NCBI RefSeq assembly: GCF_900103405.1
Contig: NZ_FNHX01000001.1
Span: 859,447 to 923,446 of the forward strand
Reading direction: 5' to 3'
From: Polaromonas sp. JS666
GTDB taxonomy: Bacteria; Pseudomonadota; Gammaproteobacteria; Burkholderiales; Burkholderiaceae_C
Length of the DNA stretch: 64,000 nucleotides
Shown: positions 50,001-55,340 of the stretch, piece after piece
How the letters are laid out: every line of letters starts with the position of its first letter
Position numbering within the stretch: position 1 is the stretch's first letter
The notes under the pieces: generated by a model
Seen by the model: the letters and a program-made list of their open reading frames with translations, nothing else
Told to the model about the DNA's origin: nothing
Database searches by the model: none
Program-made: the position numbers and the translations under genes

Positions 50001-53000
50001 CCCACAGAACATCATTGCCCGCGCCGCCAAACAGCGAGTCGTCCTGGCCGTATCCCCAGAGCTTGTCGTTACCCTCGCCGCCATCCAGAAAGTCGCTGCC
50101 GTGATTCGCGGCCGGAGTGTAGTCATAGCCACCCGGTGTGTTAACGCCGTCTCCGCGCAGCTCATCGTCCCCAAGACCACCCTCAATGATGTCATCACCC
50201 TCCAGGCCCCAGAGCTTGTCGTCGCCTGCACCGCCTTCAATGCGGTCGTCGCCACGGCCGGCATACACCAGGTCGCTGCCATCTCCGGCATCGATGGCGT
50301 CCGACGCATCGTCCATCTCGGTGCCGCCGCCGTGGTAGAGCAATGAAGGATCCCAGTTGTCGGTAGGCCCTCCACGCTGGGAGCCGGCCACGCTGGTAGC
50401 GCTCAGGATGATGTCATTGCCCGCACCGCCATTGATGGTGTCGCTGCCCTTGCCGCCGCCTATCAGGTCGTCGCCAGTTCCGCCGTCGATCTCGTCGTTA
50501 CCGTCATCACCATAAAGAAGGTCATTGCCGCCTTTGCCGTCAATCTTGTCATTGCCGGCACCTCCCTTGATCACATCCTTGTAGCCGGCATCAACAACCC
50601 CTCCGGTGAGCACGCCCTCCGCCGTCCAGCTAGTACTGGCCCAGTCGTAGGACTGGTCGCCGGTTTGCGGGTTGGTGACGGTTTGGCCGCGCTGGTCGCC
50701 AATGAAGGTCTTGGCGACTTCCCCCGCATCCTTGAGGTTGATGGTCCAAGGGTTGGAATCGGCAGTCTGATTGCTTCCCTGGTAACTCGCGCTGAGAAGT
50801 CCATTGGCGTCGGCGGTCACATCGCCTGTCTGCACCAGCGAAAAAGTGACCTTGTCCTGGCCTTCGGCCAAGGTGATCACGGCGCCATCGGCATCCACCG
50901 TCCTGTCGCCCAGGACGACTTTGAATTTGTCTCCCATCGCGGACAAACTCAGCGTGATGGTATCGCCCGCCTTGGCAGCAATGTTCAGGAAGAGGACGTA
51001 AGGGCTGCCGCTTCCTTCGTCGATCAAACTGGAACCGCTGACTGTGGCGGGATTAAAACTGGTGTCCGTGAAGGGATTGCTGCCTCCCCCTTCTTGCAAA
51101 ACGAGCTTGACCGCACTTGCGAGCTGGATACCCAGGTAACCGCCGTTTTGGGCCTTGATCAGGTCAAAATTATTGATGGTGACAGAATTGTCCACACTGC
51201 CGGGACGGGTAATGACGAGTTTTTTGCCGGTCGCTGAACGGGCATCGTCGTAGACAGTCAGTTCAACCTTGGCCCCCGAACTGAGTTCAGCAATCCATAC
51301 GTTGCGCCGGCCCGAAGCTTTGGCAGTGTCAATGGTCAAGCCATCAATTTTTATCTGGCCCAACCCGTCCGCATCGAGGATAGTGTCTTTGCCAAAGACG
51401 CCGGAGAACAGGTAAACGTCGGCGCCTGCGCCACCCACCAGCGTGTCGCCGTCAGCGCCACCATCCAGTGTGTCATCGCCCGCATCACCTTCGAGATAGT
51501 CGCCTCCGGCTTTGCCTCTCAAGGTGTCATTGCCACCACCGCCGTAAAGGCGATCCTCTAGCTTATTGTCCGAGCCAGTGAGGAAGTTGGCTTGGTCATC
51601 GCCAAAAGCAATCAATTGGCTAGGTACCGGCCCCGTGACGCCACCCTGGCGAGCGGTATTCTCCCCAAGAAGAATGCGCTCTACCCCCGTTGTGGGATCG
51701 ATGTAGCGAAATTCATAACTGCGATCATTCCGCAGAAGACTGCTGTAACCAATGCTGTCATTGTTGGCTGTACGGCTTGCAACAAGAGCAGCCAACAATG
51801 CTGTGCGGTCCTTCACCCAATCCGTGGTTAACGTTCCTGTTTTTTCGACAGGATCATAAATATCCAGTTCCCCATTGCCGTTAAAGCTTGAATAGTTCAA
51901 GCCCTCAATGGCAAATGAGTTGAGTTGTACCAATGCATACAGATGAGCGATGTGCGTCGGCTTAATGTTCTGAGGTAACAACACCAACGTGCCGTCAAAA
52001 CTTGCGTTCGCTTGCTGGACAAAAAAGTTCCCAACCAATTTGGCGAAGGCCAACTCTGTAGTCGGCAGTTGCGCCAGAGGACTGCCCGTAACTGCACGGT
52101 AGATTTGCGCAAATATCGCGACCGATTCTTTTAGTGGGTTGTCTTCCAGCGTCGCTGCTTTTAACAGGGCCGCAAGCTGATCAACATTGGAACGCGGAGC
52201 TACACGAGACAATACACCCGCTAGCAGTGCGATTGGCTCGGAATGCGCGCGAGGATCTTCAAACAAACTCGCTATCGCGCCAATTCCTCCGCTGAACCAG
52301 TCCTGCAGCGGCGTACCAAAAAAACTGACGTCCTTAAGGACAGTACCGGCCATCCAACCACCTTCAAAAGCAAGACTGGAAAGGGCCCCCGCGATCGTAC
52401 TGCGGGCGATTATGTACAGAGCCCTCGCCCCCGTTGCCCCTGTCAAAACGGCGGCAGGAGCGGCTTGCGGCTGAGCAAAGCGCTTCAACCAAGTGGGCAT
52501 TTCAAGCACCACGCCAGTGTTGATGAATTTTCGATAGCCGGCGGTTATCTCACCAATGGCACTCGTTGAAAAGTTAATCAGTTCTTTGCGGTACCCTTCA
52601 GCCACCTTTTCAGGCGTTAAATTGTCAGGATTATCGATAATTACTTTGAGTTTCCATGCCGTCCACGCTGCACCAGCAAACGAGCTCACCCCAGTGCTGA
52701 TGGCTGCCGCGACCTTTTCGCCGTAAGCCCTGCGGGCAAGATCTGCCAACTCGAGGTTCTGCGGCAGCCCAAGAGCATTGGCCAACGCAATTCGCGATGC
52801 ATTCATGTCGCCCGCGGCTTCGGCGATGAGTCGCTCGTAATAGGCAAGCGCAACGGGATTTGTCACCTGACTCGCAATTTCGGTCAACTTTCGGTGCAAA
52901 CTGGCTGAGAGCCCGTAATTTGCCAACGCATTGACTTCGTTGATGCGGGCACCTGAAATAACATCTTGGACCAACTTAGGCGAGGCTGTTAGAAGCCAAC

Positions 53001-53115
53001 TAAGTGCCTTATCGACGCTTTCGGAGGCAATCGCACCAATCATGACTGCGGTGCCGTCGTTAGCGGGAGCATCACGCCACTCGCCGTATTGTTCGTATTT
53101 GAGCAAAATTCCCAT
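41014..53115 (-). CDS. Giant RTX protein, probable type I secretion substrate
   Basis: A 4033-residue Ca2+-binding exoprotein. Residues 1 to about 490 are non-repetitive, mostly helical, with small-residue and hydrophobic segments around 130-160 and 220-290. RTX nonapeptides GGxGxDxLx start near 505. A beta-sandwich-like domain follows at about 700-845. From 850 come RTX blocks, including a ten-unit array of about 46 residues (1000-1440) and an 18-residue-period array (1490-1690). A unique region runs about 1700-2530. Nine modules of 126-163 residues fill about 2540-3750. The last RTX block ends near 3900 and a 130-residue C-terminus likely carries the uncleaved secretion signal. No catalytic motif, RTX acylase (HlyC) or LapG-retention signature is visible. 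It is the last gene of an operon with a dedicated exporter. Role (adhesin, surface layer or toxin) is unknown. Confidence 0.93.
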   Translation of the reverse strand: MGILLKYEQYGEWRDAPANDGTAVMIGAIASESVDKALSWLLTASPKLVQDVISGARINEVNALANYGLSASLHRKLTEIASQVTNPVALAYYERLIAEAAGDMNASRIALANALGLPQNLELADLARRAYGEKVAAAISTGVSSFAGAAWTAWKLKVIIDNPDNLTPEKVAEGYRKELINFSTSAIGEITAGYRKFINTGVVLEMPTWLKRFAQPQAAPAAVLTGATGARALYIIARSTIAGALSSLAFEGGWMAGTVLKDVSFFGTPLQDWFSGGIGAIASLFEDPRAHSEPIALLAGVLSRVAPRSNVDQLAALLKAATLEDNPLKESVAIFAQIYRAVTGSPLAQLPTTELAFAKLVGNFFVQQANASFDGTLVLLPQNIKPTHIAHLYALVQLNSFAIEGLNYSSFNGNGELDIYDPVEKTGTLTTDWVKDRTALLAALVASRTANNDSIGYSSLLRNDRSYEFRYIDPTTGVERILLGENTARQGGVTGPVPSQLIAFGDDQANFLTGSDNKLEDRLYGGGGNDTLRGKAGGDYLEGDAGDDTLDGGADGDTLVGGAGADVYLFSGVFGKDTILDADGLGQIKIDGLTIDTAKASGRRNVWIAELSSGAKVELTVYDDARSATGKKLVITRPGSVDNSVTINNFDLIKAQNGGYLGIQLASAVKLVLQEGGGSNPFTDTSFNPATVSGSSLIDEGSGSPYVLFLNIAAKAGDTITLSLSAMGDKFKVVLGDRTVDADGAVITLAEGQDKVTFSLVQTGDVTADANGLLSASYQGSNQTADSNPWTINLKDAGEVAKTFIGDQRGQTVTNPQTGDQSYDWASTSWTAEGVLTGGVVDAGYKDVIKGGAGNDKIDGKGGNDLLYGDDGNDEIDGGTGDDLIGGGKGSDTINGGAGNDIILSATSVAGSQRGGPTDNWDPSLLYHGGGTEMDDASDAIDAGDGSDLVYAGRGDDRIEGGAGDDKLWGLEGDDIIEGGLGDDELRGDGVNTPGGYDYTPAANHGSDFLDGGEGNDKLWGYGQDDSLFGGAGNDVLWGDASSSVLSGEYHGSDYLDGEDGDDILVGYGKADTLYGGAGNDILIGDAAESELAGQYHGDDYLDGEDGNDHLTGNGGNDTLYGGDGADVLWGDAAELAGQYHGSDYLDGEAGDDILYGFGGSDTLYGGDGDDSMEGDAAESVIAGEYQRDDYLDGEDGNDHLWGGGGNDTLYGGDGDDQIKGDADESLLAAEYHGDDYIDGEDGDDLIIGDGGNDTLYGGDGDDELQGDAREEDLAGEYHGDDYLNGEGGNDTLFGAGGDDTLYGGEGNDNLLGDGVESDVSGEYHGNDFLDGEAGNDNLTGNGGDDTLIGGTGNDKLYGDNDDEDFLQTQYHGNDSLDGGDGNDYAEGGGGEDTVLGGAGDDVLWGDAAESKVSLEFHGNDTLDGGAGADVLVGGGGNDILLGGDGNDTLRGDTGNDRLEGGAGDDILLGGDGDDILIDTEGNNTFDAGSGNDTVTMGDMDNNLQGGEGSDTIAAGNGHNIVNGGSGNDSITAGNGNNTLSGDDGNDTITAGSGNNTLSGGVGNDSLTTGDGDNTLNGDDGDDTIVAGDGNNNLSGGVGNDSITAGDGDNTLNGDQGSDTMTAGSGNDTLNGGEGNDMLSAGNGNNILLGGNGNDSLTSGTGVDNLSGGYGNDTLHSGGGNDVLNGGDGDDMLYGEGGNDVLYASRGNDTLAGGDGLDTYVLNYSADRSKVVDNSVEGSVVKLGAAGMKFEDLYATRRANDLVVEVRGTSASMRIKDYYASTQTSWVFEDAQGNTTTGEALVAASQTDWAQLQANLLKDFQSSALGSISRGYSDGGYTQRVDGSWYRAASYEVDISKAYVKRTELFKDLSGVITAHVAAEEWSGDLPSQPATDTTATVTFQTNAVADGTTTLQSYNYAFNFENAWSSVNWTKDPSSHFESDWNLVYDAGLMGYIGYTRVDIDTDYYTGKVNQLTFQDPGAPALAGNLPSYVAVDFWHRQDSYNLGLSILADGDQTVSADGYSAVIGGTGNNIIYGAGFAYGGTGNAQLIGGGTLMAGTGDQLLQFGQTMVVGDGHDTVVGRDSSRILVNPDNLGIDLIGQSFDWESDLDNFGQSLEIKAIYQALGFEDWKKNYQYGGKHRLDFGEDFVGYFDSLEDARAAFVPSDAWPTFDIAMAYAFTTWRYVEPLTALYKTPYTSVEDPASGLVASSYYAAHGITPTLLTANDFAALQPLLQAELLPQGIVSFGPGLSLADLTLSWGEAVGSLDGATHVTLDILWGADQGIRIMMPRTGDGLNSVVQQFEFSDGTVSSLLDLIALAPPAPDFDLGYARLYAGMGAQTADAADVAGIRAAVASAGELKVESDGVDLVISIIGSSDSLRITGWYADSSAMSQAVLFTSGGATLSADELTGKGLLKDGSAGDMDLYGVPDFATTFIAGPNTRMTGNSGMDIYVYNAGSGEVHISDPGGGTVRFGSGVSATATLGLGDGSLLIQLGSQGDQIYLENFDPSDAENFESVSDFEFANGSTLSLQDLLDQGFDLSGTSDADTITGTSVTDRMLAGAGDDLLQGGRGDDTLDGGAGSDVYLFSRGDGVDTIHEGDATPGNVDTIRFDDSVSVADVRVSREGLNLYLSMDGSTDRIEISNWFAEGADTVEQVEFADGTVWGKAELEARLPIAITGTEGDDELSGSEAFEVFNGQGGNDILSGGAGNDVYLFKRGDGQDIIDDYDETLGNIDTIRFDSGISATDVRVTFDSYGHLSLSIDGTEDRIQLNSWMQGEAYQVERVLFADGTVWQQEDLAAMAVFGPTEGNDYLEGTEDGDFLRGLGGADELYGQGGNDIIAGGSGDDYLDGGAGDDLLEGGTGNDTLNDGAGNDVYLYSRGDGSDRIQDYDETVGNIDTLRFYDGTITTADIKVTRGLTDLYLHIEGTGDRIALNDWLGDEGSRIEQVEFADGTVWDAAMLESLITMASGTEGDDSLYGTEASEVLNALGGDDDLVGNGGDDTLDGGAGNDYLEGGTGNDVYLFGRGSGNDEIFDYDETAGNIDTVRFDATVAPGDIKLTRDSSSLFLTIDGTSDRITLGGWFADQAHQVERIEFADGTVWTKADVESFPVVFAGTEGDDMLAGTDGADLLEGGGGNDTLNGGAGNDVYLYKLGDGSDTINEYDPLDGNVDTVRFDSSVTVSDVQVTRDGSNLYLGINGTADRITLASWFSNAGRRIEQVEFADGTIWDTSALAATAVFSGTAGDDVVMGSALGDVIDGGTGNDTLYGGTGNDVYLYKRGDGSDTIGESDDTVGNIDTLRFGDAVLASDVKITRNAWHLFLQIEGTADVITVKNWFFHERYRIEQIEFADGTVWDKAQVTALVAAAVFVGTSGDDYLWGSADVETMEGGAGNDTLRGEAGNDVYLYKRGDGTDTITDHDESAGNIDTVRFDSSVTVADINVTRDQANLYLGINGTTDRIILSNWFDGDADKVERVEFADGTVWGLSDLLDLSIIRGTAGDDSLSGTVGADVLQGLGGNDLLSGGFGNDVYLYKRGDGSDTIADSDSQSGNVDTVRFDSSVAVSDVKVTRDGYNMYLNINGTSDRITLRDWFSSNNNNAYKIEQIEFADGTVWGTSALAAMAVFGGTAGDDSLMGSVQGDVMDGGAGNDLINGNLGNDVYLYKRGDGSDMISEYDTAVGNIDTLRFDSSIAAADIKFNRDHWNLYLSIEGTTDVITLGRWYLNDAYKIEQVEFADGTLWNKTDFAAMAADVVFGGTEGSDTLYGVASNDILKGRGGSDSLYGGDGFDVLEGGAGNDSLTGGIGSNYLDGGDGSDTLSGSEADADLFIGGTGNDVVNLGNGKDLIAFNVGDGQDTVYASGASVSPNDTISLGGSGLNYANLSLQKSSNDLVLKISATDQLTFYNWYGNTASRSVLNLQLVSEAMAAFDANSTDPLLNKKVQTFDFQGLVGAFDAARTATPGLSSWALSNGLTQFHLAGSDSEALGGDLAYHYGADGTLAGMGLGKAQEVLTNAQFGAQAQAVHSTASLQEGLIRLG
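41860..45495 (-). repeat. Tandem array of nine RTX plus HCBP-related modules
   Basis: Each module holds 2 to 6 RTX nonapeptides, then NDVYLYKRGDGSDTI, then GNIDTVRFDSSV, a DVKVTRD strand, DRITLxxWF and FADGTVW. The FADGTVW codons begin at about 45127, 44740, 44251, 43816, 43435, 43057, 42669, 42283 and 41905, giving intervals of 378-489 bp. The DRITL...FADGTVW half matches the haemolysin-type calcium-binding related domain (Pfam HCBP_related) as I remember it. Confidence 0.85.
48050..48640 (-). repeat. 54-bp (18-residue) beta-roll array in the RTX gene
   Basis: Units alternate NNTLSGDDG and NDTITAGSG nonapeptides, for example GNGNNTLSG, DDGNDTITA and GSGNNTLSG, through about ten double units. 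The second half of each unit has Asn-Asn in place of the usual Asn-Asp, giving two alternating turn types in one continuous beta-roll. Confidence 0.75.
48760..50110 (-). repeat. 138-bp (46-residue) YHG array in the RTX gene
   Basis: Ten units in a row, each made of four nonapeptides (for example YHGDDYLDG, EDGNDHLTG, NGGNDTLYG, GDGADVLWG) and an 8-10 residue acidic linker (DAAESELAGQ). The His codon of the first unit is at 50101-50103 and of the last at 48862-48864, a mean spacing of 137.7 bp. Unit five has YQR for YHG; the first has NHG and the last FHG. Confidence 0.85.
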
Positions 53116-53140
53116 ATATTTCCCCTCGAAGGACTAAAAA

Positions 53141-53746
53141 TTAGCGTTCGTGAATGGTGAACACTCTGACCAAGCTATCGAAAACGGATCTCAAGATAAC
53201 GACGGAAAAGTACGCGCATGACAACGCGAATCCACCCTGAATCAAAGCTGCAAAGAAGGCTGCTCCACCGCCGGCACATAGCGCTGAAGTCTTTCTATTG
53301 ATTGAAGCTAGTCCAGCGTCTCCAGGTGCAAATAACCAGCCCCAGATGTAGGTGGGGACCAACGCAACCGCGGCAAACAAGAAGACGTAAAAGGCGCCCC
53401 AAACTGCTCGCCAACCTCTAACTAATTGCAGTAGTTGTCTGGGATGTGCATAGTAGAGTGCGACAAGTTTGATTGGAAAAAAAACTGCATCTAACGCCAA
53501 CATTAGTCCACTTCCCGTATCAAGGCCTGCCGCACAACGCGCAAAGGATTGCACCATCGGAACCCACTGGCCGACTGCGGCAACAAATGCGGTGATTTCT
53601 GGATACGGCACAAGCACCGAAGGCCTGCCATATAGAGAAGCCATCAGTTCTAAAAAACTCAGCCCGATCACCACGCCCCAACCGATGATCAAGCGGCTAC
53701 GCTTAATGGGTGATTGAACGGGGTCACTACATTGGGAGGCCTTCAC
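53141..53746 (-). CDS. Small multi-pass membrane protein of unknown function
   Basis: A 201-residue protein with about four transmembrane segments: around 20-40 (LIIGWGVVIGLSFLELMASL), 80-100 (LMLALDAVFFPIKLVALYY), 115-140 (WGAFYVFLFAAVALVPTYIWGWLF) and 160-185 (AFFAALIQGGFALSCAYFSVVIL). I recognise no family. The GTG at 53746 is chosen because GGAG lies 7 bases upstream. It sits between the HlyD adaptor and the giant RTX gene, with 25 bases to the latter, so it is co-transcribed with both. Its base composition (28 of 60 G+C in one line counted) is well below the flanking genes. It could be an export accessory, an anchor or a self-protection protein for the RTX product; none of these is shown. 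Confidence 0.75.
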   Translation of the reverse strand: MKASQCSDPVQSPIKRSRLIIGWGVVIGLSFLELMASLYGRPSVLVPYPEITAFVAAVGQWVPMVQSFARCAAGLDTGSGLMLALDAVFFPIKLVALYYAHPRQLLQLVRGWRAVWGAFYVFLFAAVALVPTYIWGWLFAPGDAGLASINRKTSALCAGGGAAFFAALIQGGFALSCAYFSVVILRSVFDSLVRVFTIHER

Positions 53747-53861
53747 AGCAATACTCCAATCAAATTAAAACCACTAAACAGCATTGCGCCAATTCTTGTG
53801 TTAGCCGGCAGTGACCTTTCCCCTCTTCTCGCCAGCATCTGAATAAGCACCATGTACCCCC

Positions 53862-55340
53862 TCACCTCTCCCTCCCCGACTCCTGCACCGCCTTCTGCAC
53901 AGGCGACAGCAAATACTCCAGCACCGTCCGCTTGCCCTGGTTGATCTCGGCCACCACCTGCATGCCCGGCGTGATGACCAGGGCCTTGCCCTGCGGATCC
54001 TTGAGAACCTGCTCATCGAGCTTGACGCGCACCTTGTAGGTGGCCATGGCGGCAGCCGCAGCCGCCGCGGCATCGGCAGCGCTTGAGCCGGCGCTGGCTG
54101 ATGACGCGCTGCCGCTGCCCTGGTTGTTCTGCGTGGCGTCGGCGCTGATGTGGATCACCTTGCCCATCAACATGCCGTACTTTTGAAACGGATAGGCCGC
54201 GAGCTTGACCTGCGCCGACTGGCCCACTTGCACAAAACCCACGTCGTCGTTCTTGATGGAGACATCGGCAAACAGCTGCTCGCCCTGGGGCACCAAGGTC
54301 AGCACCACGCTGCCGGGCTGCACGACGGCGCCCACGGTGGTGGTGGCCAGGTCTTTGATGACGCCGTCTTGCGGGGCGCGCAGCTCCATCAGGCCTTCCT
54401 TGTAAATGCTTTTGTCGAGCGTGGGTTGCAGCTGCGCGGTTTTGGCGCGAACTTCGGCCAGCTCTTTTTGCAGCTCGCTTTTGTAGGCGCTTTGCAGCTG
54501 GCTGATTTTTTTGGTTTGCGCGGCGATGGTGGCGGTGAAGGCCTGCACGGCGGATTGCTGGGCGTCGAGGTCCTTGGCTTTTTCTATCGCTTCGCGCTGC
54601 TTGTCGGCGGCGGCCAGGCTGCCCATAAAGCCTTCTTTTTCGAGCTTCTCGTACGCGGCGGCGGTGCGCTGGTAGGTCGGTAAGGTTTGCTGCAGCTTGG
54701 TGAGCATTTCGGCTGCGCCTTTTTTCTCATGCTCGGCTTTGGTGAGCATGGACTTTTCCTGGTCCAGGCTGTCGAGAAAGGCTTTGCGGTGGGCGATGTA
54801 CTGGCTTTGCACATGGGCAAAGCGTTGCGGGTCGTCGCCGGCCTTGGGCAGCATGGGCTGGTCGGCCAGTTCGGCCTCGAGCCTGCGCATCTGCAGTTGC
54901 TGGGTGGCGAGGTCGCTGCTGATGCCGGCCTTGTCGGCGCTGGCGAGCGTCGTGTCCAGCCGCGCCAGCACCTGGCCGCGCTTGACGGTGTCGCCTTCGT
55001 TGACCAGCAGTTCCTTGACGACGCCGGGCTCGGCGGGCTGCACGATCTTGACCAGGGTTTGCGGCACGAGTTTGCCTTCGGCCGTGGCGATGATGTCGAG
55101 CTTGCCGATGGCGGCCCAGATGAGCAGGATAAACACCAGCGCCGAGACGGACCACAGCACGATGCGGCCGAACTCGCTGGGGGGCTCGTTCTGTATCAGC
55201 CTGAGCGGGTCATGCCACTGGCTGGGCGGGCGCAGCGGAACGACCTTGGCGGAAGCTTGTGTGGAGGCCTGCGCGGCGGCGGCCGGGGCCTCTGGTTGCG
55301 GTGAACCGGCCTGCTGCGCGTTGGGGGGCATGGCGCTCAT
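53862..55340 (-). CDS. HlyD-family type I secretion membrane-fusion protein
   Basis: Periplasmic adaptor that links the ABC exporter to a TolC channel. The 492-residue protein has a cytoplasmic N-tail rich in Ala/Gln/Pro, one transmembrane helix at about 62-82 (LWSVSALVFILLIWAAIG), a lipoyl/barrel half-motif (AEGKLVPQTLVKIVQPAEPGVVKELLVNEGDTVKRGQVLARLD), a long coiled coil at about 150-330 and the matching C-terminal half-motif (ELRAPQDGVIKDLATTTVGAVVQPGSVVLTLVP). A Ser/Ala-only insert at about 405-430 is unusual. Its ATG overlaps the stop of the exporter gene (ATGA). No TolC gene is present in the window. Confidence 0.96.
   Translation of the reverse strand: MSAMPPNAQQAGSPQPEAPAAAAQASTQASAKVVPLRPPSQWHDPLRLIQNEPPSEFGRIVLWSVSALVFILLIWAAIGKLDIIATAEGKLVPQTLVKIVQPAEPGVVKELLVNEGDTVKRGQVLARLDTTLASADKAGISSDLATQQLQMRRLEAELADQPMLPKAGDDPQRFAHVQSQYIAHRKAFLDSLDQEKSMLTKAEHEKKGAAEMLTKLQQTLPTYQRTAAAYEKLEKEGFMGSLAAADKQREAIEKAKDLDAQQSAVQAFTATIAAQTKKISQLQSAYKSELQKELAEVRAKTAQLQPTLDKSIYKEGLMELRAPQDGVIKDLATTTVGAVVQPGSVVLTLVPQGEQLFADVSIKNDDVGFVQVGQSAQVKLAAYPFQKYGMLMGKVIHISADATQNNQGSGSASSASAGSSAADAAAAAAAAMATYKVRVKLDEQVLKDPQGKALVITPGMQVVAEINQGKRTVLEYLLSPVQKAVQESGRER

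Noticed and set aside
48050..50110. Regular short repeats resembling a CRISPR array
   Set aside because: The periods are multiples of 27 bases or 138 bases and keep the RTX reading frame; units are diverged and there are no unique spacers or cas genes.
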